From the NCBI GenBank assembly GCA_913061265.1, contig CAJXVS010000002.1, positions 1 to 64,000 of the forward strand: DNA of 64,000 nucleotides. The letters are read 5' to 3'. Positions 41,718 to 49,640 of the stretch are shown here, piece after piece. Below the pieces are notes generated by a model. That model searched no databases. It was not told where the DNA came from and worked only from the letters and a program-made list of their open reading frames with translations. A program made the position numbers and the translations under genes. The DNA is from an uncultured Halobacteriovorax sp. GTDB taxonomy: Bacteria > Bdellovibrionota > Bacteriovoracia > Bacteriovoracales > Bacteriovoracaceae. Position 1 is the first letter of the stretch; each line of letters begins with the position of its first letter.

Positions 41718-43027
41718 AAAAGCCTTTAAAGTATTTCTTTCTTCTTTTAACTCTAATCTTAATTTCATGTCAGACATGGGTTGCAACTAAAAATATGGCT
41801 ACCAATATCATCACAGCACCAATAAGTTGGGTGAAATCTGGCTACAATGCCATAACCGGAAACACTTATAAAAGTTATGTAAAAGAAACGGATGAAAAAA
41901 GCGAAGGCTCTTCTGAAATAAAGTTAAAAAGCGATTGCCTTTATAAAGTTGGAGACAAGGTACTTACTGAAGACGCTTTTAATGGGCTCTCTGATGATTT
42001 GAAGAAAGTTGCTGAAGTCGTCTGCTCTTGTAAGGCATGGGGAGATTGTCCTGCGGGTGAAGCTTGTAGCTGCGATACTCTTTGCCCTGATGACCTCTCC
42101 ATTTTTGACCACCCTGATAATAAATCTTTTGATTCAAGTGATGATAACTGTTTGGCCTTTAGAAATAATCCTTATGAAGACGCCTATAGTGATAACCCTA
42201 TGACGGCGGGATATTGCTGGGGACACGCTTCAATGACATCAAAGTTTAATAGGCTTGGTTTCTTTAGGCCGAATCAAGAAGTTCCCTGTGTTAGCGATAA
42301 GACATGTGAAGAGGGAGATGAAAGATGGCTATCTTATTATGAGAAAATTATTTACGATATAAAGCATAATATCCCACGAGAGATTCCCGCTTTTCCAAAC
42401 CTAAAAGATTTCTCTTCAAGTTATCCCTCCCTCGAGCTGGCCCTTGGAAATGCAGTGGCCAATGAATGGGGAGAGAAGTCTATGACCAGACAAGGTGTTG
42501 GACAGGTCCTCCGTGGTGGAAAACCCATGTCGAGTAAGAAGGTTGATAAACTCTTTGAACGGGTTCAAACAAATGAGCGATTTAAACTAAACACTCAGCT
42601 TCTCTTTTCTCCAAAAAATAAAGGCATGTCAGCTCATGTGGTCTTAGCGACAAAAGCTTATATAGAAAATGGAATAAGAATCATTTGTATTAGAGATAGC
42701 AATACCTCCGCATCCATGAGTGTTGATAGGCATGATGGAAAGTGCGCTCCCAATAATCAAATGAGAATTGGCACTGATGATGTCGTGACCTATCCTCCCG
42801 CTATTGCCATGTCTAGGGAGCATAAAGATGTCTCTAAAGAGGAGTTCGATAAGCTGAGATCTGAAGGAAAGAATGGATATAGAACCAGTGAAGGCTATAA
42901 GATTGAGACGGACCCAGGCTCTCCTGAGGTTGGTCAAGTCAAGGTTGCTCATAATGATGCTAATGATTCAGTTAAGCAGCTTCATACTCTAAGATACTTC
43001 TGCCGCGAAAAACGAAAGTGTAAATAA
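41714..43027 (+). CDS. Lipoprotein with papain-like cysteine peptidase signature
   Basis: A 437-residue lipoprotein (lipobox ISC near residue 18). An acidic Cys-rich segment (CSCKAWGDCPAGEACSC) precedes AGYCWGHASM, where Cys168 and the following Trp-Gly resemble the CWGFA/CWAFA active-site helix of papain-like enzymes. His308 in MSAHVVLA and Asp328/Asn330 in IRDSN come at spacings of 140 and about 20 residues, matching the Cys-His-Asn order and distances of papain. No family is recognised with certainty. The gene overlaps the TPR-like gene by 4 bases. Confidence 0.6.
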   Translation: MKKPLKYFFLLLTLILISCQTWVATKNMATNIITAPISWVKSGYNAITGNTYKSYVKETDEKSEGSSEIKLKSDCLYKVGDKVLTEDAFNGLSDDLKKVAEVVCSCKAWGDCPAGEACSCDTLCPDDLSIFDHPDNKSFDSSDDNCLAFRNNPYEDAYSDNPMTAGYCWGHASMTSKFNRLGFFRPNQEVPCVSDKTCEEGDERWLSYYEKIIYDIKHNIPREIPAFPNLKDFSSSYPSLELALGNAVANEWGEKSMTRQGVGQVLRGGKPMSSKKVDKLFERVQTNERFKLNTQLLFSPKNKGMSAHVVLATKAYIENGIRIICIRDSNTSASMSVDRHDGKCAPNNQMRIGTDDVVTYPPAIAMSREHKDVSKEEFDKLRSEGKNGYRTSEGYKIETDPGSPEVGQVKVAHNDANDSVKQLHTLRYFCREKRKCK

Positions 43028-43153
43028 ACTGGTCCTTCTTTGGCCCTAAAAGTTAACAAGTTCCTGTCATTTAATCACAATCCCCTAACATTTGAGTCTT
43101 ATCCAAAATGATACGTTGTAACTGTCCTTCAATACTTTTATCTAAGTAATAGG

Positions 43154-43170
43154 GATCAAATGTTTTGATC
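43154..43170 (+). promoter_or_regulatory. Inverted repeat next to a ribosome binding site
   Basis: GATCAAA (43154-43160), TGT and TTTGATC (43164-43170) make a perfect 7-bp stem directly before the GGGAGAGAGAG that precedes the ATG at 43185. It may be an operator or a translation-control hairpin. Confidence 0.35.
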
Positions 43171-43184
43171 TATGGGAGAGAGAG

Positions 43185-43793
43185 ATGAAGACACTAATAA
43201 AAGCATTCAGTATTGTTTCACTTTTATTTCTAGTTTCATGTGATCCAGATGACATAACTGGGGGAGAGAATATTGAATACCTCCTAGGTCAACCTGAGAT
43301 TGCCGGAACAGGCTGTGAAGAATCTCGAGTGCGAGTTAGTGATGATGGAAAGTCTGTGGAGATGGAAACTGAGTCTTTAACTGTAAGCGCGGGAGCTAGT
43401 TTTAAGAGTCTTGACCGTATCAATTGCTTAGTGGCAGTCCCCATTACTGTTCCCTCTAATTATAAAGTGGCCGTCTTGCCAGCTACCTTTGTAGGTAAGC
43501 ACCTTCTTCAAGAGGGAGCGGTCCTTAAGATAGGATCTGAAAGCTTTCTTGCTGGGCAATCTGGGCAAGAAGCTAGTACTGAGATCATTGGAAAGAAGAA
43601 AGGGGTTTTCTCGCTTGGAACGGAAGAGTTTAAAGATGCTTCTGTCAGTAAGTGTGGAGAAGACTCAACTCTTAGGCTTAATCTTAGAATCTATTTAAGG
43701 TCGAAGAACAAAGAAGCGGCATCTATAGGTAAAATCAAAGGCTTAGCTGAAGGTGAAAACTCGATCTTTAAACTCAAGTTTATTAAATGTTAA
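43185..43793 (+). CDS. Lipoprotein, DUF4360-like
   Basis: A 202-residue lipoprotein (lipobox VSC near residue 19). The mature part (EIAGTGCEESRVRVSDDGKS, FKSLDRINCLVAVPITVP, YKVAVLPATFVGKHLL) follows the pattern of DUF4360 secreted proteins: GxGC at the start, RxNC, then a beta-sandwich. Four cysteines are present. Function is unknown. A good ribosome binding site and its own terminator indicate a single-gene unit. Confidence 0.6.
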   Translation: MKTLIKAFSIVSLLFLVSCDPDDITGGENIEYLLGQPEIAGTGCEESRVRVSDDGKSVEMETESLTVSAGASFKSLDRINCLVAVPITVPSNYKVAVLPATFVGKHLLQEGAVLKIGSESFLAGQSGQEASTEIIGKKKGVFSLGTEEFKDASVSKCGEDSTLRLNLRIYLRSKNKEAASIGKIKGLAEGENSIFKLKFIKC

Positions 43794-43798
43794 TAATC

Positions 43799-43820
43799 TA
43801 AGGGCCTTCAGGCCCTTTTT
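43799..43820 (+). terminator. Rho-independent terminator
   Basis: AGGGCC (43801-43806), TTCA loop and GGCCCT (43811-43816) followed by TTTTT, directly after the DUF4360-like gene. Confidence 0.88.
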
Positions 43821-43889
43821 GTTAAGTTGCTCTAACTACTTACCGATAAATCCCTAGAGATTTTTTTTAATTAAAAAAAGGGGTAGTAG

Positions 43890-45095
43890 ATGAAAAACTT
43901 AATCATGACCATGATGATGTGCTTATCAGTGACACTGATTGCCACACCAGCATTTGCAAAAGACAAAGACAAATCCTTATCAGAGGTTATTTCTGAACTT
44001 GGTGACAGTGCTTATCGAGTAAGAAAGAAGAATTGTAACAGTGGTAACTGCCGTCATATTCCTTATAAGTATGAAACAGAATACTTCTGGTTAAAAAAGT
44101 CAGAGAAGAAAAGACGCCGCGCTAGAAATATTCAAAGAAGAAATGAGTGGCTTCTTCAAAGTGGGCTCTTTCCAACTGATTCAGAAGTTGAAGCTCGTTC
44201 TGTAAAAGTAAAGCAAGCTGAACTTGAAAAAGCCCTTAAGTTAAGTCAGAAGAAATCTGATATGGCCGCAAGAGTTCTCAGAGAAAAAGAAGCTAAGCTA
44301 AAGGCTCTTCAAGAAAAAAGAGATGCCCTAGTTAAGAAGAGAGAAGCAGCTCTAAATAAAACGAGAGACATCTTTAACTCAACTGAAGCTGCAACAGCAG
44401 GTTCTGAAACACTTCTTGAAAGTGGAAAGGGACTTCTTAATGGAAAGGCTCCGCTAAGATCTACTGAAGATGAAGATAAGATTCTTGCAGAGCTAGATAG
44501 CTCTCAAAAAGAGCTACGTTCTGTTATTAAGGACATGAGAGACCTGGGAGCAGAAGTTTCTGAGGTTCAAAGAAAGACAGCTGGAGTTGATCAAGCTTCA
44601 TACGATAAGCTTATTGCTGACGTTGCTGCTGGAGAGAAGGCTTTAGAGCAAACTGTTCAAGAATATGGTGAAGCAGTATCAAGAGTACAACCAGAAAAGC
44701 AAAGAAGGGCCGCAGAGGTTCAACTGATCAATCAAAAGTCTAAGATTCAAGCCGCTCAAGCATTTGCTAAGCAAAAGATCAAAGAACTTGAAAAGAGTAA
44801 GGACTTAGCAGCCTTTGTTTTAAAAGATCTTGATGATGTTAAGAAAGACCTTAAGCTTACAGAGCTTGAAGCAAAGGTATTAAACTCGGAAATTGGAAAT
44901 TCAATTCAGTCTTCAATCCTTGGGCAATACATTCGTCAACAAAACGAGAAGACTCTTCAAGTGGCCCTTCAAGGTGCTTGTGAGACAGCTAAGCTTTGTA
45001 ATCAACACGAGTCTATCAATAACTCACATATTCAGAAAAATATCAGTCCTGTTTATGAAAAATTAAAAGAGCAACTTGGTAGCAAAGAAAAATAG
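43890..45095 (+). CDS. Secreted coiled-coil protein
   Basis: A 401-residue protein with signal peptide MKNLIMTMMMCLSVTLIATPAFA. Residues from about 100 to 340 are long charged heptad helices (for example KQAELEKALKLSQKKSDMAA). Two cysteines (KKNCNSGNC) near the N-terminus and two (GACETAKLC) near the C-terminus could link chains. No family is recognised; a structural periplasmic role is plausible. GGGGTAG precedes the ATG, and a strong terminator follows. Confidence 0.66.
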   Translation: MKNLIMTMMMCLSVTLIATPAFAKDKDKSLSEVISELGDSAYRVRKKNCNSGNCRHIPYKYETEYFWLKKSEKKRRRARNIQRRNEWLLQSGLFPTDSEVEARSVKVKQAELEKALKLSQKKSDMAARVLREKEAKLKALQEKRDALVKKREAALNKTRDIFNSTEAATAGSETLLESGKGLLNGKAPLRSTEDEDKILAELDSSQKELRSVIKDMRDLGAEVSEVQRKTAGVDQASYDKLIADVAAGEKALEQTVQEYGEAVSRVQPEKQRRAAEVQLINQKSKIQAAQAFAKQKIKELEKSKDLAAFVLKDLDDVKKDLKLTELEAKVLNSEIGNSIQSSILGQYIRQQNEKTLQVALQGACETAKLCNQHESINNSHIQKNISPVYEKLKEQLGSKEK

Positions 45096-45100
45096 ATTAT

Positions 45101-45124
45101 AGGGAGGCTAAGCCTCCCTTTTTT
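45101..45124 (+). terminator. Rho-independent terminator
   Basis: AGGGAGGC, TAA loop, GCCTCCCT (45101-45119) then TTTTTT, six bases after the stop codon of the coiled-coil gene. Confidence 0.9.
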
Positions 45125-45266
45125 CTTCCTGGGCAATTTGTCTTATTGTCTTTTTGACACAGTGCAGAGTTTTTTTAATCCCTCTTGAACGATCCAACTA
45201 AATTTATCTGCTTAGAATTGCTTTTTGGGTTGGATATGAGTGTTTTATACTTACAATTAAGAGCTC

Positions 45267-46286
45267 ATGACCTTTTTGAAGAAAAATAAATACTCCTTAG
45301 CCAAGTTTCTTGTCAGTGTTTTTAGAAAACGCCCTTATTGCTTTTCAGTAGTCTTAAGATTGAATGATGACTGCAACTTGAGATGTTCGTATTGTTCAAG
45401 CCCTGAGAACGATCGGGAATTCGACTTTAAGAAATTAATTGAATATTTAGAGAAGTGCCACAGCGAAGGGTGCCGCTATGCTGTTCTTACTGGCGGCGAG
45501 CCTTCGATGTATGGACATATTGATGGCCTACTTGATTGGCTTGAAGAGCATGATTTTTATGTCTGCATGAACACAAATGGTTACTCCATTAGTGATAAAA
45601 AATACAGAGAGAGAATCTCAAGAGTCGATGAGGTTGCTATTTCCCTAGATGGACCCAAGATCCATCATGATCAGTTAAGGGGGAAGGGAAGTCATTTTAA
45701 GGCATTAAAGGCCATTGCTTTTTCAAAAAGGATTGGCCTTAAGGTTTCCATCTCTCCGGTTCTACATAGGTTTAATCTTAGTCCAGAACTTATCGACTAT
45801 TTTGTAAGCTTAAGAAATAATCATGGGCTTCATATTGATTATGGCATTGTTGATCATCGCGGAGATGTCACTAGCTCTGAGACCTCAAGAAGCATCGCTA
45901 TTGATAAGAAAAAGCGGCAAGAGTTCTTTGGCTATTTAAGAAAAGCAAAAAGTAAGCATGGTTTGTATGAAATCTCTAACTTTACGATTGATTATATGGA
46001 GAACCCAACTCCTCAAAAATGTGAATCCTCTAACTTCGTCAGGTTTGTAGATCTTACCGGTGATATCTCTCCTTGCATGCATGTGGCGGGAGAATCTTGG
46101 AGTAAGGTTGGATCAGTTGATCAGTTCTCAAAGAATTATGAAGAAAATTGTATTGATTGCAGTTACTGTTCTTGCAACCCCGTCCTGGTCTTAAATAATT
46201 TCTTAAAGAATAAATACTCCTTACTTCCAATTCTTAGAATGTTCTTCGCTAGAGTTCTTGGAGTTATTCCGAGAGCTCGAAGATGA
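45267..46286 (+). CDS. Radical SAM protein of unknown specificity
   Basis: A 339-residue enzyme. The 4Fe-4S motif is CNLRCSYC with Cys36, Cys40 and Cys43, followed by TGGEPS. The C-terminal part has further cysteines (QKCESSN, SPCMHVAGESW, NCIDCSYCSCNP) resembling a SPASM/twitch-type auxiliary cluster region. A basic, hydrophobic tail may bind membrane. It starts with TTTTGAAGAAAAAT-rich codons and no clear ribosome binding site. The next gene starts within its stop codon (ATGA), so the enzyme is coupled to a GT-C-like membrane protein. The substrate may be a lipid-linked sugar or a peptide. Confidence 0.82.
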   Translation: MTFLKKNKYSLAKFLVSVFRKRPYCFSVVLRLNDDCNLRCSYCSSPENDREFDFKKLIEYLEKCHSEGCRYAVLTGGEPSMYGHIDGLLDWLEEHDFYVCMNTNGYSISDKKYRERISRVDEVAISLDGPKIHHDQLRGKGSHFKALKAIAFSKRIGLKVSISPVLHRFNLSPELIDYFVSLRNNHGLHIDYGIVDHRGDVTSSETSRSIAIDKKKRQEFFGYLRKAKSKHGLYEISNFTIDYMENPTPQKCESSNFVRFVDLTGDISPCMHVAGESWSKVGSVDQFSKNYEENCIDCSYCSCNPVLVLNNFLKNKYSLLPILRMFFARVLGVIPRARR

Positions 46287-48061
46287 AGGCCTTTAGAATC
46301 AAGAAACTGCTGATTCTGTTTGTCCTCTCCCTTTTATTATTTCTAAAAGCGGATGGAGATTTTGGGCATGTGGAATCAGGGATCTACTTTGATTATACCC
46401 AAAGCATTGTAGAGGATGGGGATTTTAATATAGTGAATCAGTTCTTCGATCATGAAGAAAAGAAATATGTAACAAAGAATCATTATTACCCAGACTTTCA
46501 CTCCCACGGAAGTGTGATCTATTGGAGTTACCTCTACTCATTTGCTCACATTATTAATAAAAGTTTTTTACACCTTGGAGGAGAGGCGAGGGATTTGTTT
46601 TTGAATATTTCTCTTTCTTTTAGTTCAGTCTTCTTCTTTTTATTTGGAATGCTCTTATTACCAAAGACTTTAGCCCTCTTTAATAGACGCTTTCCTCGTT
46701 ATTGGTACTTCCTTCTTCCACTCGTAACTCCTTTATACTTTTATACCGTCATCGAGCCGGGTAATGGCTCAATTGTGGCCTTTCCATTGGTTCAAGTCCT
46801 AATTCATATATATTCTTGGTGCCTTAAAGAATTTAGCTATAAGAATATGATGCTTTATGGAGGTTTCTTGGCCTTAGCTTTTATCTCAAAAGTCGACGCA
46901 GTTTTTTATGGGGTTCTGCCCTTCCATGCCTATTTTTACTTTTATAAAGAGAAGCAAATTATAGAAGTCACGAAGAAGATCCTTTCCTTTTTGGGTGTAT
47001 TTGCTCTTATCAATTCTCTTCAGTTAATAAACGATTATATAAAGTACGGGCTTTTTAGCTACGGATATATAGATACAGTCTTTAGTGACTATAATCTCTT
47101 TTGGGAAGTTCTCTTTTCTCCTTATCATGGGATTATTTATTATTCCCCTCTTTATCTATTATCAGTCATAGGATTTATTTTCTTACTGTACAGATTCATA
47201 GGCGAGAATATCTCTAGTTTTAAATCCACTGACTTTTTATTAATCTTTCTAACACTAGTAGGGCTAATCAAGTTGTATATCTTCTCTGGAAGTTATTCCC
47301 ACGGAAGTGGGGTGTTTGGTGGTCGGCAGTTCATGACTGAGATTCCAACTCTCTTAATGTTGGCCATGATTATTTTAGAGAAGATCAAAAAAACCTTTAA
47401 AGCGGTCCTACTTGTCTTCGTTACACTTTGGTCATTGATGGTCTTTTTCAGTTATAACGAAATGTCTCTCAATAGCAGCAACTTTACTCCTTGGGATGTG
47501 GATGCAAATCATTACCTACAAAAGATTGCTCAAGGTGGAGGGAAGTTCCTAGTCTTTTTGAAAGATCTCTTTATTGGATTCAACGAAGTCGAGACAAAGC
47601 TTTCTTATTTTTGGATCTATCCACTGGTCTTTGCCTTAATCTTCTCATTTCTTAGATTTGGTAAGCTAAAAAGATACGCTTGTATCTTCTTTATCTTTTT
47701 CTCTTCTACCTACGCTCTTCAGACAAGCTATAATTACTTTTATGGAAAAAAGAATGTGGCTAAAATGAAAGAAGAAGGGTTCTTTCAAAATGCTTTAGTA
47801 GGAAATGATGTCGCCATGTATTTTTATTATGAAAACATGGGCTCCCTCAATGAACGCTTAGTCTTCTTAAAGGCCAATGGGAATGAGAAGGAATATGAAA
47901 GAGTAAATAAAATTAGAACTCAGTATCATGAAAAGGCGAAATCTCAGATTACTGTTTATCCGGATAGAAGCATTCCTATGTTTAAATACTATAAAGAACT
48001 CGGTACCGAGCATCATATGATTGAAGGAATGAAAGAAGAGGGAATTCCACTTTTAGAATAG
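46283..48061 (+). CDS. Polytopic membrane protein, GT-C glycosyltransferase-like
   Basis: A 592-residue protein with about 11 membrane helices. The first exported loop after helix 1 carries acidic residues (DGDFGHVESGIYFDYTQSIVEDGDFN), as in ArnT/PMT-type GT-C enzymes that use polyprenyl-linked sugars. Further features are HSHGSVIYWSYLYSF, YSHGSGVFGGRQFMTEIPTL and a periplasmic C-terminal segment. The family cannot be named firmly. It overlaps the radical SAM gene by 4 bases, implying a shared pathway, perhaps modification and transfer of a surface glycan. Confidence 0.62.
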   Translation: MKAFRIKKLLILFVLSLLLFLKADGDFGHVESGIYFDYTQSIVEDGDFNIVNQFFDHEEKKYVTKNHYYPDFHSHGSVIYWSYLYSFAHIINKSFLHLGGEARDLFLNISLSFSSVFFFLFGMLLLPKTLALFNRRFPRYWYFLLPLVTPLYFYTVIEPGNGSIVAFPLVQVLIHIYSWCLKEFSYKNMMLYGGFLALAFISKVDAVFYGVLPFHAYFYFYKEKQIIEVTKKILSFLGVFALINSLQLINDYIKYGLFSYGYIDTVFSDYNLFWEVLFSPYHGIIYYSPLYLLSVIGFIFLLYRFIGENISSFKSTDFLLIFLTLVGLIKLYIFSGSYSHGSGVFGGRQFMTEIPTLLMLAMIILEKIKKTFKAVLLVFVTLWSLMVFFSYNEMSLNSSNFTPWDVDANHYLQKIAQGGGKFLVFLKDLFIGFNEVETKLSYFWIYPLVFALIFSFLRFGKLKRYACIFFIFFSSTYALQTSYNYFYGKKNVAKMKEEGFFQNALVGNDVAMYFYYENMGSLNERLVFLKANGNEKEYERVNKIRTQYHEKAKSQITVYPDRSIPMFKYYKELGTEHHMIEGMKEEGIPLLE

Positions 48062-48084
48062 CAAGACAACCATTGCTACATTCC

Positions 48085-48687
48085 TTAGAAATTGTACCCG
48101 ACAGCAATATTGAGAAGAGTTAGATTACCTTCTTTAATGCCATCAATCTTTTGAACCTTGAATACTTCAGTTGAGTAACCAATCCAATCAATACCGACAC
48201 TAAAACCTTTTGAACCAAAGAAATGGTTTCCAAGACTAACACCTACACCATAGTTTTCAAGAACAGGCTCTTTATAAGAAGTCCCCTTTACGCGAAGGAT
48301 CTTTCCTTCGGGAACATTGATTTCATTTTTATTATAGTAAGCGCCGCCACTTACATAAAAACTATCCTTAAAGAAAAACTTATTTGTCACTGAAATCATA
48401 GTCCCAGTTGTTTGAGCTTCTGCGATTTCTTTGACATCTTTATTCTTATGAAAAGAATAGACAGCTTGAAGGAGATTTCTCTCATCAATAAAGCGCCCAA
48501 GCTTTAGTGATTGTTGGACGTAGCCAAAGTAGGCTCCTGTTCCAATAGAGAAATGATTAGGCCCTTTTATTTTTCTCGATGAACTCTTGATCTTTAAATC
48601 AGTCGATAGAGTCGTTTGCTCTGCCCCAAAAGAAGTGATGGCGCTTAGAGAGAGAAGAATAATCATGCTTAATTTTAATGTCTTCAT
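48085..48687 (-). CDS. Outer-membrane beta-barrel-like protein
   Basis: A 200-residue protein with signal peptide MKTLKLSMIILLSLSAITSFG. The mature part has alternating beta-strand patterns (FSIGTGAYFGYVQQSL, FYVSGGAYYN, NYGVGVSLGNHFF, LLNIAVGYNF) and ends in Phe, as needed for BAM insertion. It is probably an 8-stranded barrel. No specific family is named. It is convergent with the GT-C-like gene, 23 bases apart. Confidence 0.65.
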   Translation of the reverse strand: MKTLKLSMIILLSLSAITSFGAEQTTLSTDLKIKSSSRKIKGPNHFSIGTGAYFGYVQQSLKLGRFIDERNLLQAVYSFHKNKDVKEIAEAQTTGTMISVTNKFFFKDSFYVSGGAYYNKNEINVPEGKILRVKGTSYKEPVLENYGVGVSLGNHFFGSKGFSVGIDWIGYSTEVFKVQKIDGIKEGNLTLLNIAVGYNF

Positions 48688-48804
48688 AGATTTACCTTTA
48701 TCAAATATCAGCTCCTATTGTCTCAAAGAGTATGAATTAAAGGGGATTTCGAGAAAAACCTACATAGGGTGTTCATAATCTAACACTCTATTAAGTGTTT
48801 AATA

Positions 48805-49446
48805 TTATTGGATAGGGTGGGCTGTTTTAACCGCTAAGTAATGAAAGTAGGTTCCGCCCATAACAAAGAGGTGCCAGATCATATGGTGAAAGGGAACCTT
48901 CTTCATGGCATAAAAGATGACACCAATTGAGTAGGAGAGCCCGCCGTAGATGATAAACTCAAGACTTCTCGCGGGAATAACGCTCTTCAGATCAGGGGCG
49001 ATAAAAAGAGCTGACCAACCCATGGAGAGATAGAAAAAGAGGGAGAGTTTGCGCCTTTCTTTTTTTCCAAAGATCTTGAAGATTATTCCCCCAAGGGCAA
49101 AGGACCAAATAAAGACACAGAACCAAAGACTCTTCTCAGTATTGAGATTAACCAATAAAAAGGGTGTAAGACTTCCGGCAATCAAAACAAAGATCGCCAT
49201 ATGATCAAGCTTCTTCATATAGAGCTTTCGTTTCTCAATCTTTTCAAAATGATAAAGTGTAGAACAAGTAAACATAGTAAGCATGGCCAAACCAAAGATG
49301 GCATAACTGATGACAGCGATGATTCCAAGGGGAGCGGCCTTCGTGCTTAAGCTAATCAAGACATACAGGGCAAAAAAAACACCTAAGAGGTGAGTGCCTG
49401 CATTTAGTTTTTCTTCAAGTGGTGAGTACTGAAAAGCTTTTTTCAT
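48805..49446 (-). CDS. Hemolysin III/PAQR family membrane protein
   Basis: A 213-residue seven-helix protein. Family motifs are EEKLNAGTHLLGVFFALY, CSTLYHF with the metal Ser/His/Asp set completed by LDHMAIFVLIAGSLTPF, and the C-terminal HHMIWHLFVMGGTYFHYLAV. PAQR-type proteins are predicted metal-dependent hydrolases; bacterial members such as YqfA/TrhA relate to membrane lipid state. It is divergent from the ABC1-domain lipoprotein gene across 194 bases. Confidence 0.92.
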   Translation of the reverse strand: MKKAFQYSPLEEKLNAGTHLLGVFFALYVLISLSTKAAPLGIIAVISYAIFGLAMLTMFTCSTLYHFEKIEKRKLYMKKLDHMAIFVLIAGSLTPFLLVNLNTEKSLWFCVFIWSFALGGIIFKIFGKKERRKLSLFFYLSMGWSALFIAPDLKSVIPARSLEFIIYGGLSYSIGVIFYAMKKVPFHHMIWHLFVMGGTYFHYLAVKTAHPIQ

Positions 49447-49640
49447 ATGTTGATTTTCCTATTTCTTAATCCTATAGAAGGATCAGGCTTATGGGAAAAA
49501 ACTAGAGTAAAGCTTACAGAACTGCTTAATATCACACATTATCTGAGGAAACAGGTCGGTTTCTTCCCGCACTAGATTCCTATGATTTCAGCACCATTTT
49601 CCGATAAGAGAAGAGTATGAAAACTTAAACTGGTGGGAAG

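Noticed and set aside
45192-45235. ATCCAAC/GTTGGAT inverted repeat upstream of the radical SAM gene
   Set aside because: Only 7 bp with a 30-base spacer; too weak to call as an operator or hairpin.
48778-48804. AACACT/AGTGTT hairpin after the hemolysin III gene
   Set aside because: The stem is short and no T-run follows on the minus strand, so a terminator is not supported.
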